Assembly: GCF_018130765.1 (NCBI RefSeq)
Contig: NZ_JAFCJZ010000012.1
Coordinates: forward strand, 1-64,000
Reading direction: 5' to 3'
DNA from: Bradyrhizobium iriomotense
GTDB taxonomy: Bacteria; Pseudomonadota; Alphaproteobacteria; Rhizobiales; Xanthobacteraceae
DNA length: 64,000 nt
This document shows, piece after piece, positions 16,501 through 23,139 of this stretch; within the stretch, counting starts at the first letter, position 1; each line of letters starts with the position of its first letter. A model generated the notes under the pieces. The model was not told the DNA's origin and did not search any database. It was given only the letters and a program-made list of their open reading frames with translations. The translations under genes and the position numbers were made by a program.

Positions 16501-17482
16501 CGGCGACGGTGACCACGCCGGTGGCCGCATTGATGGTGAAGCCGCCGCCCGAGGTGTCGCCGATCAGCGAATAGGTCGTCGCCGGGCCGTTCGGATCGAT
16601 CGCGGAGGCGGTGACGCCGACGGTGGTGCCGACTGCGGCGCCTTCCGAGACATGATTGGCCGCGGCATTGGTGTCGGTCGGCGCGCCGATCGTGACGTCG
16701 TCGACGCCGATGGTGAAGGTCTGCGAACTCGTCAGCGTGCCGTCGCTGGCCGTGATCGTGACCGAATAGGCGTGCCCGGCCGCGTTCTCGTAGTCGATCT
16801 TGCTGCCGTCGGCGACGCTGACCACCCCGGTATTCGGGTCGACCTTGAAGCCGCCGCCCGAGGTGTCGCCGGTGAGCGAAAACGTGACGGTGCCGCCATT
16901 GACGTCGGTCGATGCCGCGGTGATGCCGACGAGCGTGTTGACCGCTGCGCCTTCGGCAACGTGGTTGGCGCCCGCATTGCTGTCGGTCGGCGTCGACGGC
17001 GCGACGTCCGTCACGTTAATCGTGAACGACTGGGTCGAGGCGAGAATTCCATCGGAGGCCTTCACGCTGATGGTATAAGCATGACCCGGCGCGCTTTCGA
17101 AATTGATCTTGGTTGGATCGTTGACTGTGACCACGCCGGTCGCGGCGTCGATCTTGAATCCGCCGCCTGAATTGTCGCCCACCAACGAATAGGTGACGGG
17201 ACCGATCGCGCTCGTCGCCGACGCAGTGATGCCGACGGGGGTGTTCGCGACCGCGCCTTCTGCCACGCTGTTCGCTCCAGCGTTGGTGTCGACAGGCGTC
17301 GATACCGAATCGTGCACCGGGGGCCAGGGCGTGCCGGGCGGGCAGCCGAGATACAGGGCCTTCAGGCCGTAGGTCGCCGCGAACGTCGACGCCGCATCGT
17401 CGAGGACGATGTTGCCGTGCGAGTCCAGGATGAGGGCCGGTCGGGTGATGCCACCAGAGGTGTAGGCCGGAATGGTCGTCAT
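10520..17482 (-). CDS. Giant modular surface protein: cadherin-like repeats, VCBS-like repeats, beta-helix and metzincin-type protease domain
   Basis: 2320 residues from the ATG at 17482, which has AGGAG about 7 nt upstream; an upstream in-frame start at 17497 is less likely. Architecture: a non-signal N-terminus (1-60); seven cadherin-like repeats of about 103 residues (61-777), each with a TYSLxGDTSGGGFxIxxxTG core and a TVxASDG strand; four VCBS/Ig-like modules (about 778-1270); a DUF1565/parallel beta-helix region opening with PKVWYVNSATGSD (about 1271-2005); and a zinc protease domain with HELGHVLGLPD (2138-2148) and a DGVMNV Met-turn. A Thr/Gln repeat and a disordered tail end it. With no N-terminal signal peptide, type I secretion is likely, but no glycine-aspartate RTX nonapeptides are seen. 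An adhesin or matrix protein that can cut itself or a partner is inferred. Confidence 0.9.
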   Translation of the reverse strand: MTTIPAYTSGGITRPALILDSHGNIVLDDAASTFAATYGLKALYLGCPPGTPWPPVHDSVSTPVDTNAGANSVAEGAVANTPVGITASATSAIGPVTYSLVGDNSGGGFKIDAATGVVTVNDPTKINFESAPGHAYTISVKASDGILASTQSFTINVTDVAPSTPTDSNAGANHVAEGAAVNTLVGITAASTDVNGGTVTFSLTGDTSGGGFKVDPNTGVVSVADGSKIDYENAAGHAYSVTITASDGTLTSSQTFTIGVDDVTIGAPTDTNAAANHVSEGAAVGTTVGVTASAIDPNGPATTYSLIGDTSGGGFTINAATGVVTVADPTKIDFESSGAGHSYSVTVQATNGATTTSSSFAIAVDDVAPSTPVDSNAATNQVQEGAALGTTVGITASSTDVNGPAVTYSLIGDTSGGGFTINAATGVVAVADPSKIDYESAAGHAYTVTAQASDGTLASSQTFTIAVSDVAPSIPVDANAAANSVAEGAAAGSTVGVTASSIDVNGPPVTYSLTGDTSGGGFTINATTGVVTVADPTKIDFETSGGSYTVTAQASDGLLTSSQTFTIAVADVSPSTPVDANAATNTIAEGAANGSTVGITASATDVNGPAVTWSLIGDTSGGGFTINATTGVVTVADSTKVDFETSGGSYTVTAQASDGTLASSQAFTIAVTDVAPSTPVDSDGAVNQVSMNAPAGTYAGVTASSTDVNGPAVTYSLVGDTSGGGFTVDASTGQVKVADSTKIPYNAGSPTFDVTVQASDGTLTSQQTFTITIVPNTPPVANDDSLSATEAGGANNAIAGSNPSGNVILGTGSAGAVQDTDAEDPSSALTVVAVHTGAEGASTGTGTVGQDLIGSHGTLHLNSNGTYTYAVNQNDAQVQALHTSANTITDQFNYTIQDTGGLQDTATITFTIHGADDLPVAVADTGSMTEDDAPTSFNVIANDSQDPDSTASNVITLGPAGITVTGPAGETFVNTDATASIVANQVQVTLNNAHFQQLALGEHATVTVPYTLTGDTGETSTANLVVTVNGVNDVPVAVDDSGSMTEDQSGHAFTVLTNDTLDADHGAPNNITTGAVTNVVGPAGEGIDVTDIAVSVNGSNQIVVNLGSDFQHLQDGESATFDVAYTLHGDQAGDTSTATLHVTVNGVNDAPVASNFTFNGANSAIGNTDLVVNDPTDGAPDPAGPQKTISGSLLSGASDIDGPGPLIVVAGTIATAQGGSVTMQSDGDFIYKPAVGFTGTDSFNYQVSDQNAGASGVGLGTGTVTINVATPKVWYVNSATGSDTTGDGSSEKPFASLAPLSTGGSADGLDGANDTIFLYNGTYNSGIVLENGQQLIAQNQGLTINGTTLEAAVAGSVTINGTVTLASGNTIDGVSFGNTSGFSLQDSGASVGTATVAHSSINNANGGAVNIANGGTLAMNFSSISASGTTTSAISLNNTTGSFTGSGGTLNNGAATAADVSITGANNVNFTYDGNINDTIGSTVAISSQTGGTKDFNGAINGGAISLTNNTGATMSFDGGVTLSTGTSNAFTATGGGTVTVTGANNTLTTSTGTALNIANTTIGSNDVTFKSISTNGAVNGIVLNNTGTSGHLAVTGTGTTAGSGGTIQNSTGDGVSLTSTQDVSLSNMNIQNGQGNGILGNTVNGIVLNGDTVSGNGNSTAGDGEGNIYLYELTGNASHPTTFNNLTVSNSYVHNVFIKNTGGTLTDLQVTNSSFTNNGASTHAGDEFQIDLAAGGIAGSPTATVHATNNTFSGNISTPANFTATGFAGSVDDGTLNVHLGDGTAGGLNTFDSNDSGITLTQTGSASLNFDVNDNTLTNNRAVGIAVNHFGTGTVTGFLQNNTVGIQGVQDSGVQIGSGFDIHDEAASGTMTVSITNNIIQSLGGDGNGADGIAITNAVGTQDSASVLNATVTGNTIRDILDFRGLTVLDSNTAGTSAINLLLSGNTFSNADGSGTLTTARVGGAPAGTDPVNVTQANAATLASDNGLTASNAVGNTMRVDTNVSFNHAAPPTPPATPQLALGGQGHDGGTDLTMDALAPVLAAAIQHWADAGASASQIALLENTKLTIADLPDSGYLANTDANGITIDVNAAGWGWYVDPTPSDNSEYQTTATPNDLVATSGAAAGHIDLLTVLEHELGHVLGLPDTSQDGVMNVDLDTGERRLVTTADVAQATTTQATTTQATTPQATTTQSDTSFMNASASQNFVFSEPHGPAPGAPTTTAPASATGFVDVHNTAAFPAAWLAASQFDPNAAPTTHGPSGTPSSDTHQSGDFSVFSSPAIPPQGDVITIHPDVHALGTKILAGLWHFDTAHGYLLM
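10905..10964. repeat. Four 15-bp tandem units encoding ATTTQ-type repeats
   Basis: Four consecutive 15-bp units (consensus on the plus strand gtggtcgtcgcttgt) encode QATTT-like pentapeptides in the giant protein, just after the protease domain. Units 3 and 4 differ by one base. The copy number could vary by slippage. Confidence 0.85.
15150..17302. repeat. Seven direct repeats of about 305 bp encoding the cadherin-like modules
   Basis: Unit boundaries lie near 17302, 17000, 16690, 16375, 16065, 15760 and 15450, each beginning with an STPVD-like pentapeptide. The units are highly similar at the DNA level; for example the SGGGFTINA segment recurs with few changes. This makes the tract prone to recombination and to assembly collapse. 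Confidence 0.85.
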
Positions 17483-17497
17483 GGGAAACTCCTGCAA

Positions 17498-18184
17498 CCG
17501 GCGTTGCGCCGATCATTCGCTACGCTGGCCTGGCGCGGATGTTTGTGAACTAGTTAACACGCTGAAGTTGAATTCCGCTTGATGATACGTCGATCGAGCG
17601 GGACCGACGTCGATCGGGCCGACGCGCGTAGCGGGATAAAAGCGCTGGCTCAGAAAGCTGATGGTCGGCGGAATCGAAATCGGCCGTCATTGCGCAAACG
17701 CCTCACACAAACTCGACGCCGCGACCGGGATCAAAAACAAGGTTCAATAAAAGGGCGGCGACCAAGAAAATTAACGCTTTGGCAACCAAGACGTTAGTGG
17801 GGGCGCAACCAGGAGTCAATGTGGCGAAAATGTTCGCCAACTATTCCTGGTAGCATGTTGATGCGGCTGATGTCTTCGCAACCGGTGCGCGTGAGCTGCG
17901 CTCTTCGAGCAGGGGACGAAAGCCTGACAGCGATCCGCCCGTCGTTTGGCATGCTGCCGATCTATTTGGACCCGGTGTTGCCGAGGAGTGTGTCGCGCGC
18001 GTCCGCCCGAGTCAGTGCCTCCATAGCGCTTGGGTAACGGATCACGGCTCGTGTTGGACGACCCCGGCTCATCTGAACTGGCTCGCGCTCGGCGCCCGGT
18101 TGATAAATGCTTTTGCCGCCCATGGCGGTCAACGCTTGGTTCTGTAAGCCCCATTCGCCGTCTGCATCTGGGCCAGCGGCCTTC
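17498..18184. other. Long stretch without a convincing gene upstream of the giant gene
   Basis: Between the giant gene (starting at 17482 on the minus strand) and the AT-rich element at 18185 I find no reading frame with protein-like composition, a ribosome binding site or a family motif. It presumably holds the promoter of the giant gene. The low-quality 129-residue minus frame at 17816-18205 is rejected. Confidence 0.6.
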
Positions 18185-18207
18185 GAAATTATATCGCAAT
18201 TTCAAAT
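18185..18207. repeat. AT-rich 23-bp element, copy 1 (palindromic core)
   Basis: It contains the dyad GAAATT-N7-AATTTC (18185-18203). A near-identical copy, 21 of 23 positions, lies at 25163-25185 in the same orientation. The two copies bracket the GGDEF-EAL / binding-protein / reductase / cytochrome block. It could be a regulator site or a relic of insertion. Confidence 0.6.
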
Positions 18208-18218
18208 ATATAAGAGTT

Positions 18219-18273
18219 CGCGGTTTTGCTCTGAATGGCGCACCATTTTCCCACCATTCAGTATAAAACCGCG
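18219..18273. repeat. Two-part inverted repeat (hairpin)
   Basis: The outer arms CGCGGTTTT (18219-18227) and AAAACCGCG (18265-18273) and inner arms CTGAATGG (18231-18238) and CCATTCAG (18254-18261) give a 9+8-bp stem with a small symmetric internal loop and a 15-nt apical loop. It lies 72 bp downstream of the GGDEF-EAL stop and could terminate that transcript, but it lacks a clean U-tract. Confidence 0.6.
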
Positions 18274-18344
18274 AGCCATTGCAGAGCTCTCATAGGCCTG
18301 TTCGGTCTCCGATCGGCATCTGCGGCGGTGTCGTCGCCGACGCC

Positions 18345-20918
18345 TCAGCGGATAGCAGCCTGCCGCTCCGCTCCGTGTCGCCCGGGCGCCACTTCGACCG
18401 CCGAAGCCAAAAGGCTCGGCTGGAGCAGGACAGTGAACGCTTCGAGCGATATCGGCGGAGAGAAAATATAACCTTGCGCCATGGTCGCGCCGTGTTCGGC
18501 CGCGAACCGAAGGTCTTCGGCCGTTTCGATGCCTTCTACGACCGTTTCGAACCCCAATTCGTCCGCAAGTCCGAGCGCCAGGCGAAGGATCGTCTGCTTC
18601 TCGCGGTCTTCCGCGACACCCGCGACGAGCGTGCGATCGAGCTTCACGGCATCGAAGGGGAGCCTCGCCATCGTCGAAAGATTCGAATAGCCGGCTCCGA
18701 AATCGTCCATAGCGAAGCGTATGCCCAATTGCCTGAGCAGGCTTATTCTCTCGCGCACGACATCAGGATTGCGCATCGCGACCGATTCTGTGACCTCGAT
18801 CTCGAGGTGTGGCGGCGGGAAGTCGGCCTCGCGAACGGTCGTGACGATATCCTTGATGAACAGCGGGTCCTCGATTTCCGTCGCCGCGACATTTACGGCG
18901 AGCACGAGGTTTGAGCCGGCTCGGATCAAGCCCCCGATTTCGGCGAGCGCGCGCCTGAGCACAAAGCGGTCGATCTCCATGATGAGGCCGATCTCTTCCG
19001 CGATCTTGATGAAGCGTTGAGGAGGAATGTCACCCTCCTTCGGATGATGCCAGCGCGCCAGCGCCTCCACCCCCAGGATGCGGCCATCCACGCAAGACAC
19101 CTTGGGCTGGTAATGGACGACGAGCTCTTCATTGCGGATCGCCAAGGCGAGATCGGTTTCGAGCGCATGCCGGGCACGCGCGACCTCTGCGAGATCCGGA
19201 GTGAAGAACGCGTGGGTATTGCGTCCCGAGCTCTTCGCGACGTACATCGCAAGGTCGGCGCGGATCAGGAGATCGTCATAGGTTGTGCCGTGGGTGGGCC
19301 AGATCGCAACGCCGATGCTGACGCCGATGGTCGCATGGTTGCTCTGGAGCTTGAAGGAAACCTGCAGCGTCTCGATCATATCGCGGGAACAGAGGCTCGC
19401 GGCCTCGACCGTCTTCACCCCAGCGATGATGGCGACGAACTCGTCGCCCCCGACCCGGGCGAGCAGACTTTTGCCGGCAGCGACCTTGGACGTCAGCAAA
19501 TTGCTCAAGCGCTCGGCCACCATCCTGAGCAGCTCGTCGCCAGCCTTGTGCCCGAAAGTGTCGTTGATGGATTTGAAGCCATCGAGGTCGAGGAAGAACA
19601 GCGCTCCGCCTTCTTCAGCGTCGATGAGCGCCGGCGCATCGACGCGCATCTTCTCCCGATTGGGAATGCGGCTCACCGTATCGTAGAAAGCGAGTTGACG
19701 AATTCTTCGCGTGCTGGCCCGCAAATGCGTCAGCATTCGCTCGAATGCGAGGCCGAGGCCGCGAACCTCGCCGATGCCCGTTGCGCGGAACGGAACGTCG
19801 AGATTGCCTCCCGCGATTTCCTGGGCGGTCTTGGCGAGCGCCGAAAGTCCTTTCGTGAAGTGCCTTACGGCGGCCAATAGCGCGACGACCAAGGCACCGA
19901 GCGCCAGCGCCGCGGATGCCAGGAACTGCCACATCAGCGAACGGGTATGGGTGGCGCCGATCTGGAACATCTGATCGCGTGTCGTCGTCACGAGCGATGC
20001 GCTCGCGAACGTACACACCTTGAGCGTCGCCTCATATTCAACACAGCGCGCGACGTAGTTGCCGTCATCGGAGCGCTGCAGCCCGCCCAAACGCGTCCTG
20101 GCGCTGCTGAATTTCACCCCTTCAGGCCCCGCGGAAGACACGATCTCGTTGTCACCCGTGATGATGACCACGCCGGCATTAGCTAGCGAAGTGAAGTTCT
20201 CGAGAGTCCGCTCCGTGCGCCCGAGCGGTCGGATGGCGACAAGCGCGCCGATGAGGTCGCCGAAGTCGTCGAACACGGGCTCGATTGCCGTGTGCGCTAT
20301 AGTGTGGCGCTTCGGCAGGCCTAGCGCTGACAATTCACCCGCTTTGAGCTCATAGGTGCCTTCCTCACCCCGCGGGTGCGAGCGGCTATTGTCCTTGAGG
20401 ATCGCCCTGAGATTGACAGAGAGGTCGGTCCCCTCGATCGCCCCGTTCAGAGCGAGGAGGTCGAGGGGCGTGTTGGCACCGATCACGCGGCCGGTTTCGT
20501 CGAAGGCGATCAGCCTTTCGAAGCCGGAGGTCGAAGCAACGATGCTGAGCAGCTCGCGGATAGTCACATCGTTGTTCGAGGCGACCGCCTTTGCGATATC
20601 GGCGCGCTGAGCGATCTGACGCAGGCGTGATGCGGTTTCCGCGCCGAGGACCTCGATTCGCGCGCGCGCCAACTGCGCCTCGCCGTCGAGGCGATGAGCG
20701 AGCTGGTCTTCTGAGAGTTCGCCCAGTGCCGCAGCCTGCTGCCCCAGTTGCTGCTGCAGGCGTAGCGCCGTCACGCCACCGATGAGGCCGAGCCCGAGCA
20801 CGCCGGTCGCGAGCACGACGGCGACAAGGCGCATGGCGATAGAGGAGGGAAAACCTGGAACCCCGGACGGAACGGCCCAACGACGCCAGCGGGGCGGCGC
20901 CCTCGATGCCTTCGCCAT
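18345..20918 (-). CDS. Membrane-bound GGDEF-EAL protein (cyclic di-GMP turnover)
   Basis: 857 residues from the ATG at 20918; a TTG at 20972 would add 18 residues. A membrane segment at about 28-52, a periplasmic sensor-like region at about 53-328, a second membrane segment at about 329-352 and a HAMP-like linker precede the catalytic domains. The GGDEF motif is intact (RVGGDEF, about 490-494) and so is the EAL motif (GVEALARW, 618-620), with DDFGAGYSNLS and VVEGIET. Both synthase and phosphodiesterase activity are therefore possible. It is divergent from the binding-protein gene at 21224, which may be its sensory partner; that link is inference. Confidence 0.95.
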   Translation of the reverse strand: MAKASRAPPRWRRWAVPSGVPGFPSSIAMRLVAVVLATGVLGLGLIGGVTALRLQQQLGQQAAALGELSEDQLAHRLDGEAQLARARIEVLGAETASRLRQIAQRADIAKAVASNNDVTIRELLSIVASTSGFERLIAFDETGRVIGANTPLDLLALNGAIEGTDLSVNLRAILKDNSRSHPRGEEGTYELKAGELSALGLPKRHTIAHTAIEPVFDDFGDLIGALVAIRPLGRTERTLENFTSLANAGVVIITGDNEIVSSAGPEGVKFSSARTRLGGLQRSDDGNYVARCVEYEATLKVCTFASASLVTTTRDQMFQIGATHTRSLMWQFLASAALALGALVVALLAAVRHFTKGLSALAKTAQEIAGGNLDVPFRATGIGEVRGLGLAFERMLTHLRASTRRIRQLAFYDTVSRIPNREKMRVDAPALIDAEEGGALFFLDLDGFKSINDTFGHKAGDELLRMVAERLSNLLTSKVAAGKSLLARVGGDEFVAIIAGVKTVEAASLCSRDMIETLQVSFKLQSNHATIGVSIGVAIWPTHGTTYDDLLIRADLAMYVAKSSGRNTHAFFTPDLAEVARARHALETDLALAIRNEELVVHYQPKVSCVDGRILGVEALARWHHPKEGDIPPQRFIKIAEEIGLIMEIDRFVLRRALAEIGGLIRAGSNLVLAVNVAATEIEDPLFIKDIVTTVREADFPPPHLEIEVTESVAMRNPDVVRERISLLRQLGIRFAMDDFGAGYSNLSTMARLPFDAVKLDRTLVAGVAEDREKQTILRLALGLADELGFETVVEGIETAEDLRFAAEHGATMAQGYIFSPPISLEAFTVLLQPSLLASAVEVAPGRHGAERQAAIR

Positions 20919-21042
20919 ATCGGTGTCAGTCGCCACCACTGCCAGCACCCTGAACTTGCGGGGACCGATCAAATGTCGCTCACTGAGGCCCCCACTGACT
21001 TGTCTTCCAGGCGCCGAATTTAGGCGAGTGAAACCCTCTAAA

Positions 21043-21064
21043 TCGTCTATTTGTCGTCTATTTG
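21043..21064. repeat. Perfect 11-bp tandem repeat in a divergent promoter region
   Basis: Two adjacent copies of TCGTCTATTTG lie between the divergent GGDEF-EAL and binding-protein genes. Spacing of one helical turn suits a regulator that binds as adjacent protomers; a binding protein is not known. Confidence 0.6.
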
Positions 21065-21223
21065 TGGCTAGTTAATTACCAACTGGTTTTTCGAAACCAT
21101 CAGATTGTGTGCTTTTACTTTCCGTTCGCCACACTGATGATTCCAAAAGGCACGGCGTTGCGACAACAGAAGGTTTAGGTTTCTTTGCCAGATTGTGCAC
21201 CTCGTGGTTCGAAGGGGTCTGCA

Positions 21224-22027
21224 ATGGCATTTTCGAGGTTAATGGCAGCCCTCTTGGGCCTTTGCCTTGCGGGGGTGAATGCCGCTGGCGCCGAAACACG
21301 CAGGCTCGACATCGTTGGGACCGGAGACGGCATCGATGTCCTGCGCGCCATCGCCGCGAGCTTCATGCAGCAGGAAGGATCGGCACAGGTCGAGGTCCCG
21401 CCGAGCATCGGTTCTGGCGGAGGCATCGCGGCCGTGGGGTCCGGTAAGGCGATCTTGGGGCGCGTCGCACGCCGCCTGACCGACGCCGAAGCGGCTTCCG
21501 GCATCGTCTACAAGGCGATCGCCCGCCTGCCCTCAGCTTTCATCGTCCATCCCGGCTGCGGAGTGAGTGCCGTCACAAGTGCTCAGCTCGTTGCGATCTA
21601 TTCGGGCCGCGTTGCGAATTGGAAGGAGCTGGGCGGCGCCGATATGCGCATCCGCGTCGTGCGGCGCGAGGACCAGGACAGCACTCTCACCGTGCTACGG
21701 GCCAGCATGCCCGGCTGGCATGATCTCGAGATCACCGAGAAATCGAAGATGGCAACGACCACACAGGAAGCGATCGAGACGGTTCGCGATGTGCAAGGCG
21801 CGATCGGCTTCGGTCCTTTCTCGCGGCCGTTGGAACAGGGGCTCACGGTGCTTCGCGTGGACGGCCACTACCCGACGGACGCGGATTATCCCTCGAGCGT
21901 GGTGCTGGCGCTGATCTATTTAAATACGTTGCAGGATCCGGACGCCCTGGCCTTTCTGCGCTTTGCCGATGCGCAGAAGGCAGCCGACGTCATCACCGGC
22001 CTCGGTAGTCTGCCCGTCAAGCCGTGA
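21224..22027 (+). CDS. PstS-like substrate-binding protein
   Basis: About 267 residues from the ATG at 21224, with AAGGGG upstream; the frame extends 13 residues further without a better start. A signal peptide (MAFSRLMAALLGLCLAGVNAAGA) is followed by a PBP-like fold with the phosphate-binding-protein pattern: an IGSGGGIAAVGSG loop, YSGRVANWKELGG, VRREDQDSTLTVL and GAIGFGPF. No Pst permease or ATPase genes are nearby, so it is more likely a sensory or scavenging receptor than part of an importer. The ligand is unconfirmed. Confidence 0.85.
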   Translation: MAFSRLMAALLGLCLAGVNAAGAETRRLDIVGTGDGIDVLRAIAASFMQQEGSAQVEVPPSIGSGGGIAAVGSGKAILGRVARRLTDAEAASGIVYKAIARLPSAFIVHPGCGVSAVTSAQLVAIYSGRVANWKELGGADMRIRVVRREDQDSTLTVLRASMPGWHDLEITEKSKMATTTQEAIETVRDVQGAIGFGPFSRPLEQGLTVLRVDGHYPTDADYPSSVVLALIYLNTLQDPDALAFLRFADAQKAADVITGLGSLPVKP

Positions 22028-22074
22028 GGCGCCGGGGCTCGGCGGCCGCCGGCGCTGCTGAACTCGGCATCGGC

Positions 22075-23085
22075 TCACAGACCGGGGCGATGAGGCTGCT
22101 CCCGGCTTCGCCAAAGACGGGTGACTTTGTCCATCAGCGATGGGGTTTGAGAGCTCGGCAGGAAAGGATCGGCGTAGCATTGCGCATTGGCCGAGCGCGC
22201 CTTGTTCTTTACGGTCTCGACGAGACCAACGGGGCCGGCGACGTAGACAGTATCCTCCAGCCCAAGCAGGGGCAGGTAGTGCGACGGGCGCCCGGGCCTG
22301 ATCGGCAGGGTAGACCCGACCTCCGTCGTCGCAATGACGTCGCGGACACCGTCGTCGATCAGCCACTGCAACGAGGGAAGCATATAGAGATTGTCGGCAT
22401 CCCGGCTGCCGGCGACGACCGTTATCTCGCGGTTGCGCTGGGTCGAGCGCGCCGAGCGGGCGAGCGCCCAGATCGGGGCCCAGCCTGCTCCGCCGGCGAC
22501 CAGCACCAGCGGCCCCTGACCCTGTCGTAGGTAGGCTTGTCCGAAGGGGCCTTGCACATGCGCCGCATGGCCGGGCCTGATGGCTTTGCCGAGCTGGCCC
22601 GACACGGTGCCGTCAGGCAGGCACCGGATGTGGAAGACGAGTTCGGCTTGCTTGAAGGAACCATCGAGCCTGAAGGTCGGGCTGAACTCGCGCGCAGGAT
22701 AGCCGGAAAACTTGACGCGCACATATTGGCCCGGCCGAAACTCGAGCGGCGCTGAGGTCGTCAGCACGACTTCGGCGATCTCCGACGAGAGCTGGTTGAT
22801 CTCGGTGACGGCGCCCGCCCGCTTGACCGGCAGCGGCAATTCTTCGAATTCGATCTCAGCATCGCCTGCGACCGCTGCCTGGCAGGCGAGCACAGTGCGG
22901 CCATAGCCCGAGCCGCCGGCATCGACCGAGCCCGAAACGACCGTCACCCGGCAGCTCTGACATTGTCCCGATCTGCAGTCGTGTGGAACGAGTATCGAGC
23001 CGCCGAGCGCCGCGTCGATCAGGCTTTCGCCGGCGCGGGCTTCGACGAGCTTGCCGTTGATGACGAGCCGACAAGGCCTCTTCAT
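22075..23085 (-). CDS. Ferredoxin-NAD(P)H reductase, 2Fe-2S/FAD/NAD (oxygenase-reductase type)
   Basis: 336 residues. A plant-type 2Fe-2S domain has ligands C37, C42, C45 and C68 (CRSGQCQSC...LAC). It is followed by an FAD-binding barrel (about 90-190, with RPGQYVRV and REFSPTF) and an NAD-binding domain (LVLVAGGAGWAPIWAL, YVAGPVGLVE). The order matches phenol-hydroxylase or CDP-glucoseen-type reductases that pass NAD(P)H electrons to a terminal partner. It lies 54 bp downstream of the cytochrome b/EB_dh fusion on the same strand, its likely redox partner; no oxygenase gene is present. Confidence 0.9.
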   Translation of the reverse strand: MKRPCRLVINGKLVEARAGESLIDAALGGSILVPHDCRSGQCQSCRVTVVSGSVDAGGSGYGRTVLACQAAVAGDAEIEFEELPLPVKRAGAVTEINQLSSEIAEVVLTTSAPLEFRPGQYVRVKFSGYPAREFSPTFRLDGSFKQAELVFHIRCLPDGTVSGQLGKAIRPGHAAHVQGPFGQAYLRQGQGPLVLVAGGAGWAPIWALARSARSTQRNREITVVAGSRDADNLYMLPSLQWLIDDGVRDVIATTEVGSTLPIRPGRPSHYLPLLGLEDTVYVAGPVGLVETVKNKARSANAQCYADPFLPSSQTPSLMDKVTRLWRSREQPHRPGL

Positions 23086-23139
23086 CGCGAGGCCTCTAGG
23101 AGTGGCCTCCGGTCGAGCTCGTCGCCGATCATGAGAGCC

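Noticed and set aside
14060..17170. Further plus-strand frames (437 and 339 codons) in the repeat region
   Set aside because: They follow the same repeats as the giant gene on the other strand and consist of low-complexity Arg/Gly/Val sequence; no start signal.
15150..17302. CRISPR array suggested by regular repeats
   Set aside because: Unit length is about 305 bp without spacers, the repeats are coding, and no cas genes are present.
17816..18205. 129-codon minus frame in the gap upstream of the giant gene
   Set aside because: Arg-rich, with no ribosome binding site or motifs; overlaps the AT-rich element.
20919..20972. Longer GGDEF-EAL start at TTG 20972
   Set aside because: The ATG at 20918 is a better start codon, and the extra 18 residues have no feature of interest; kept as an alternative.
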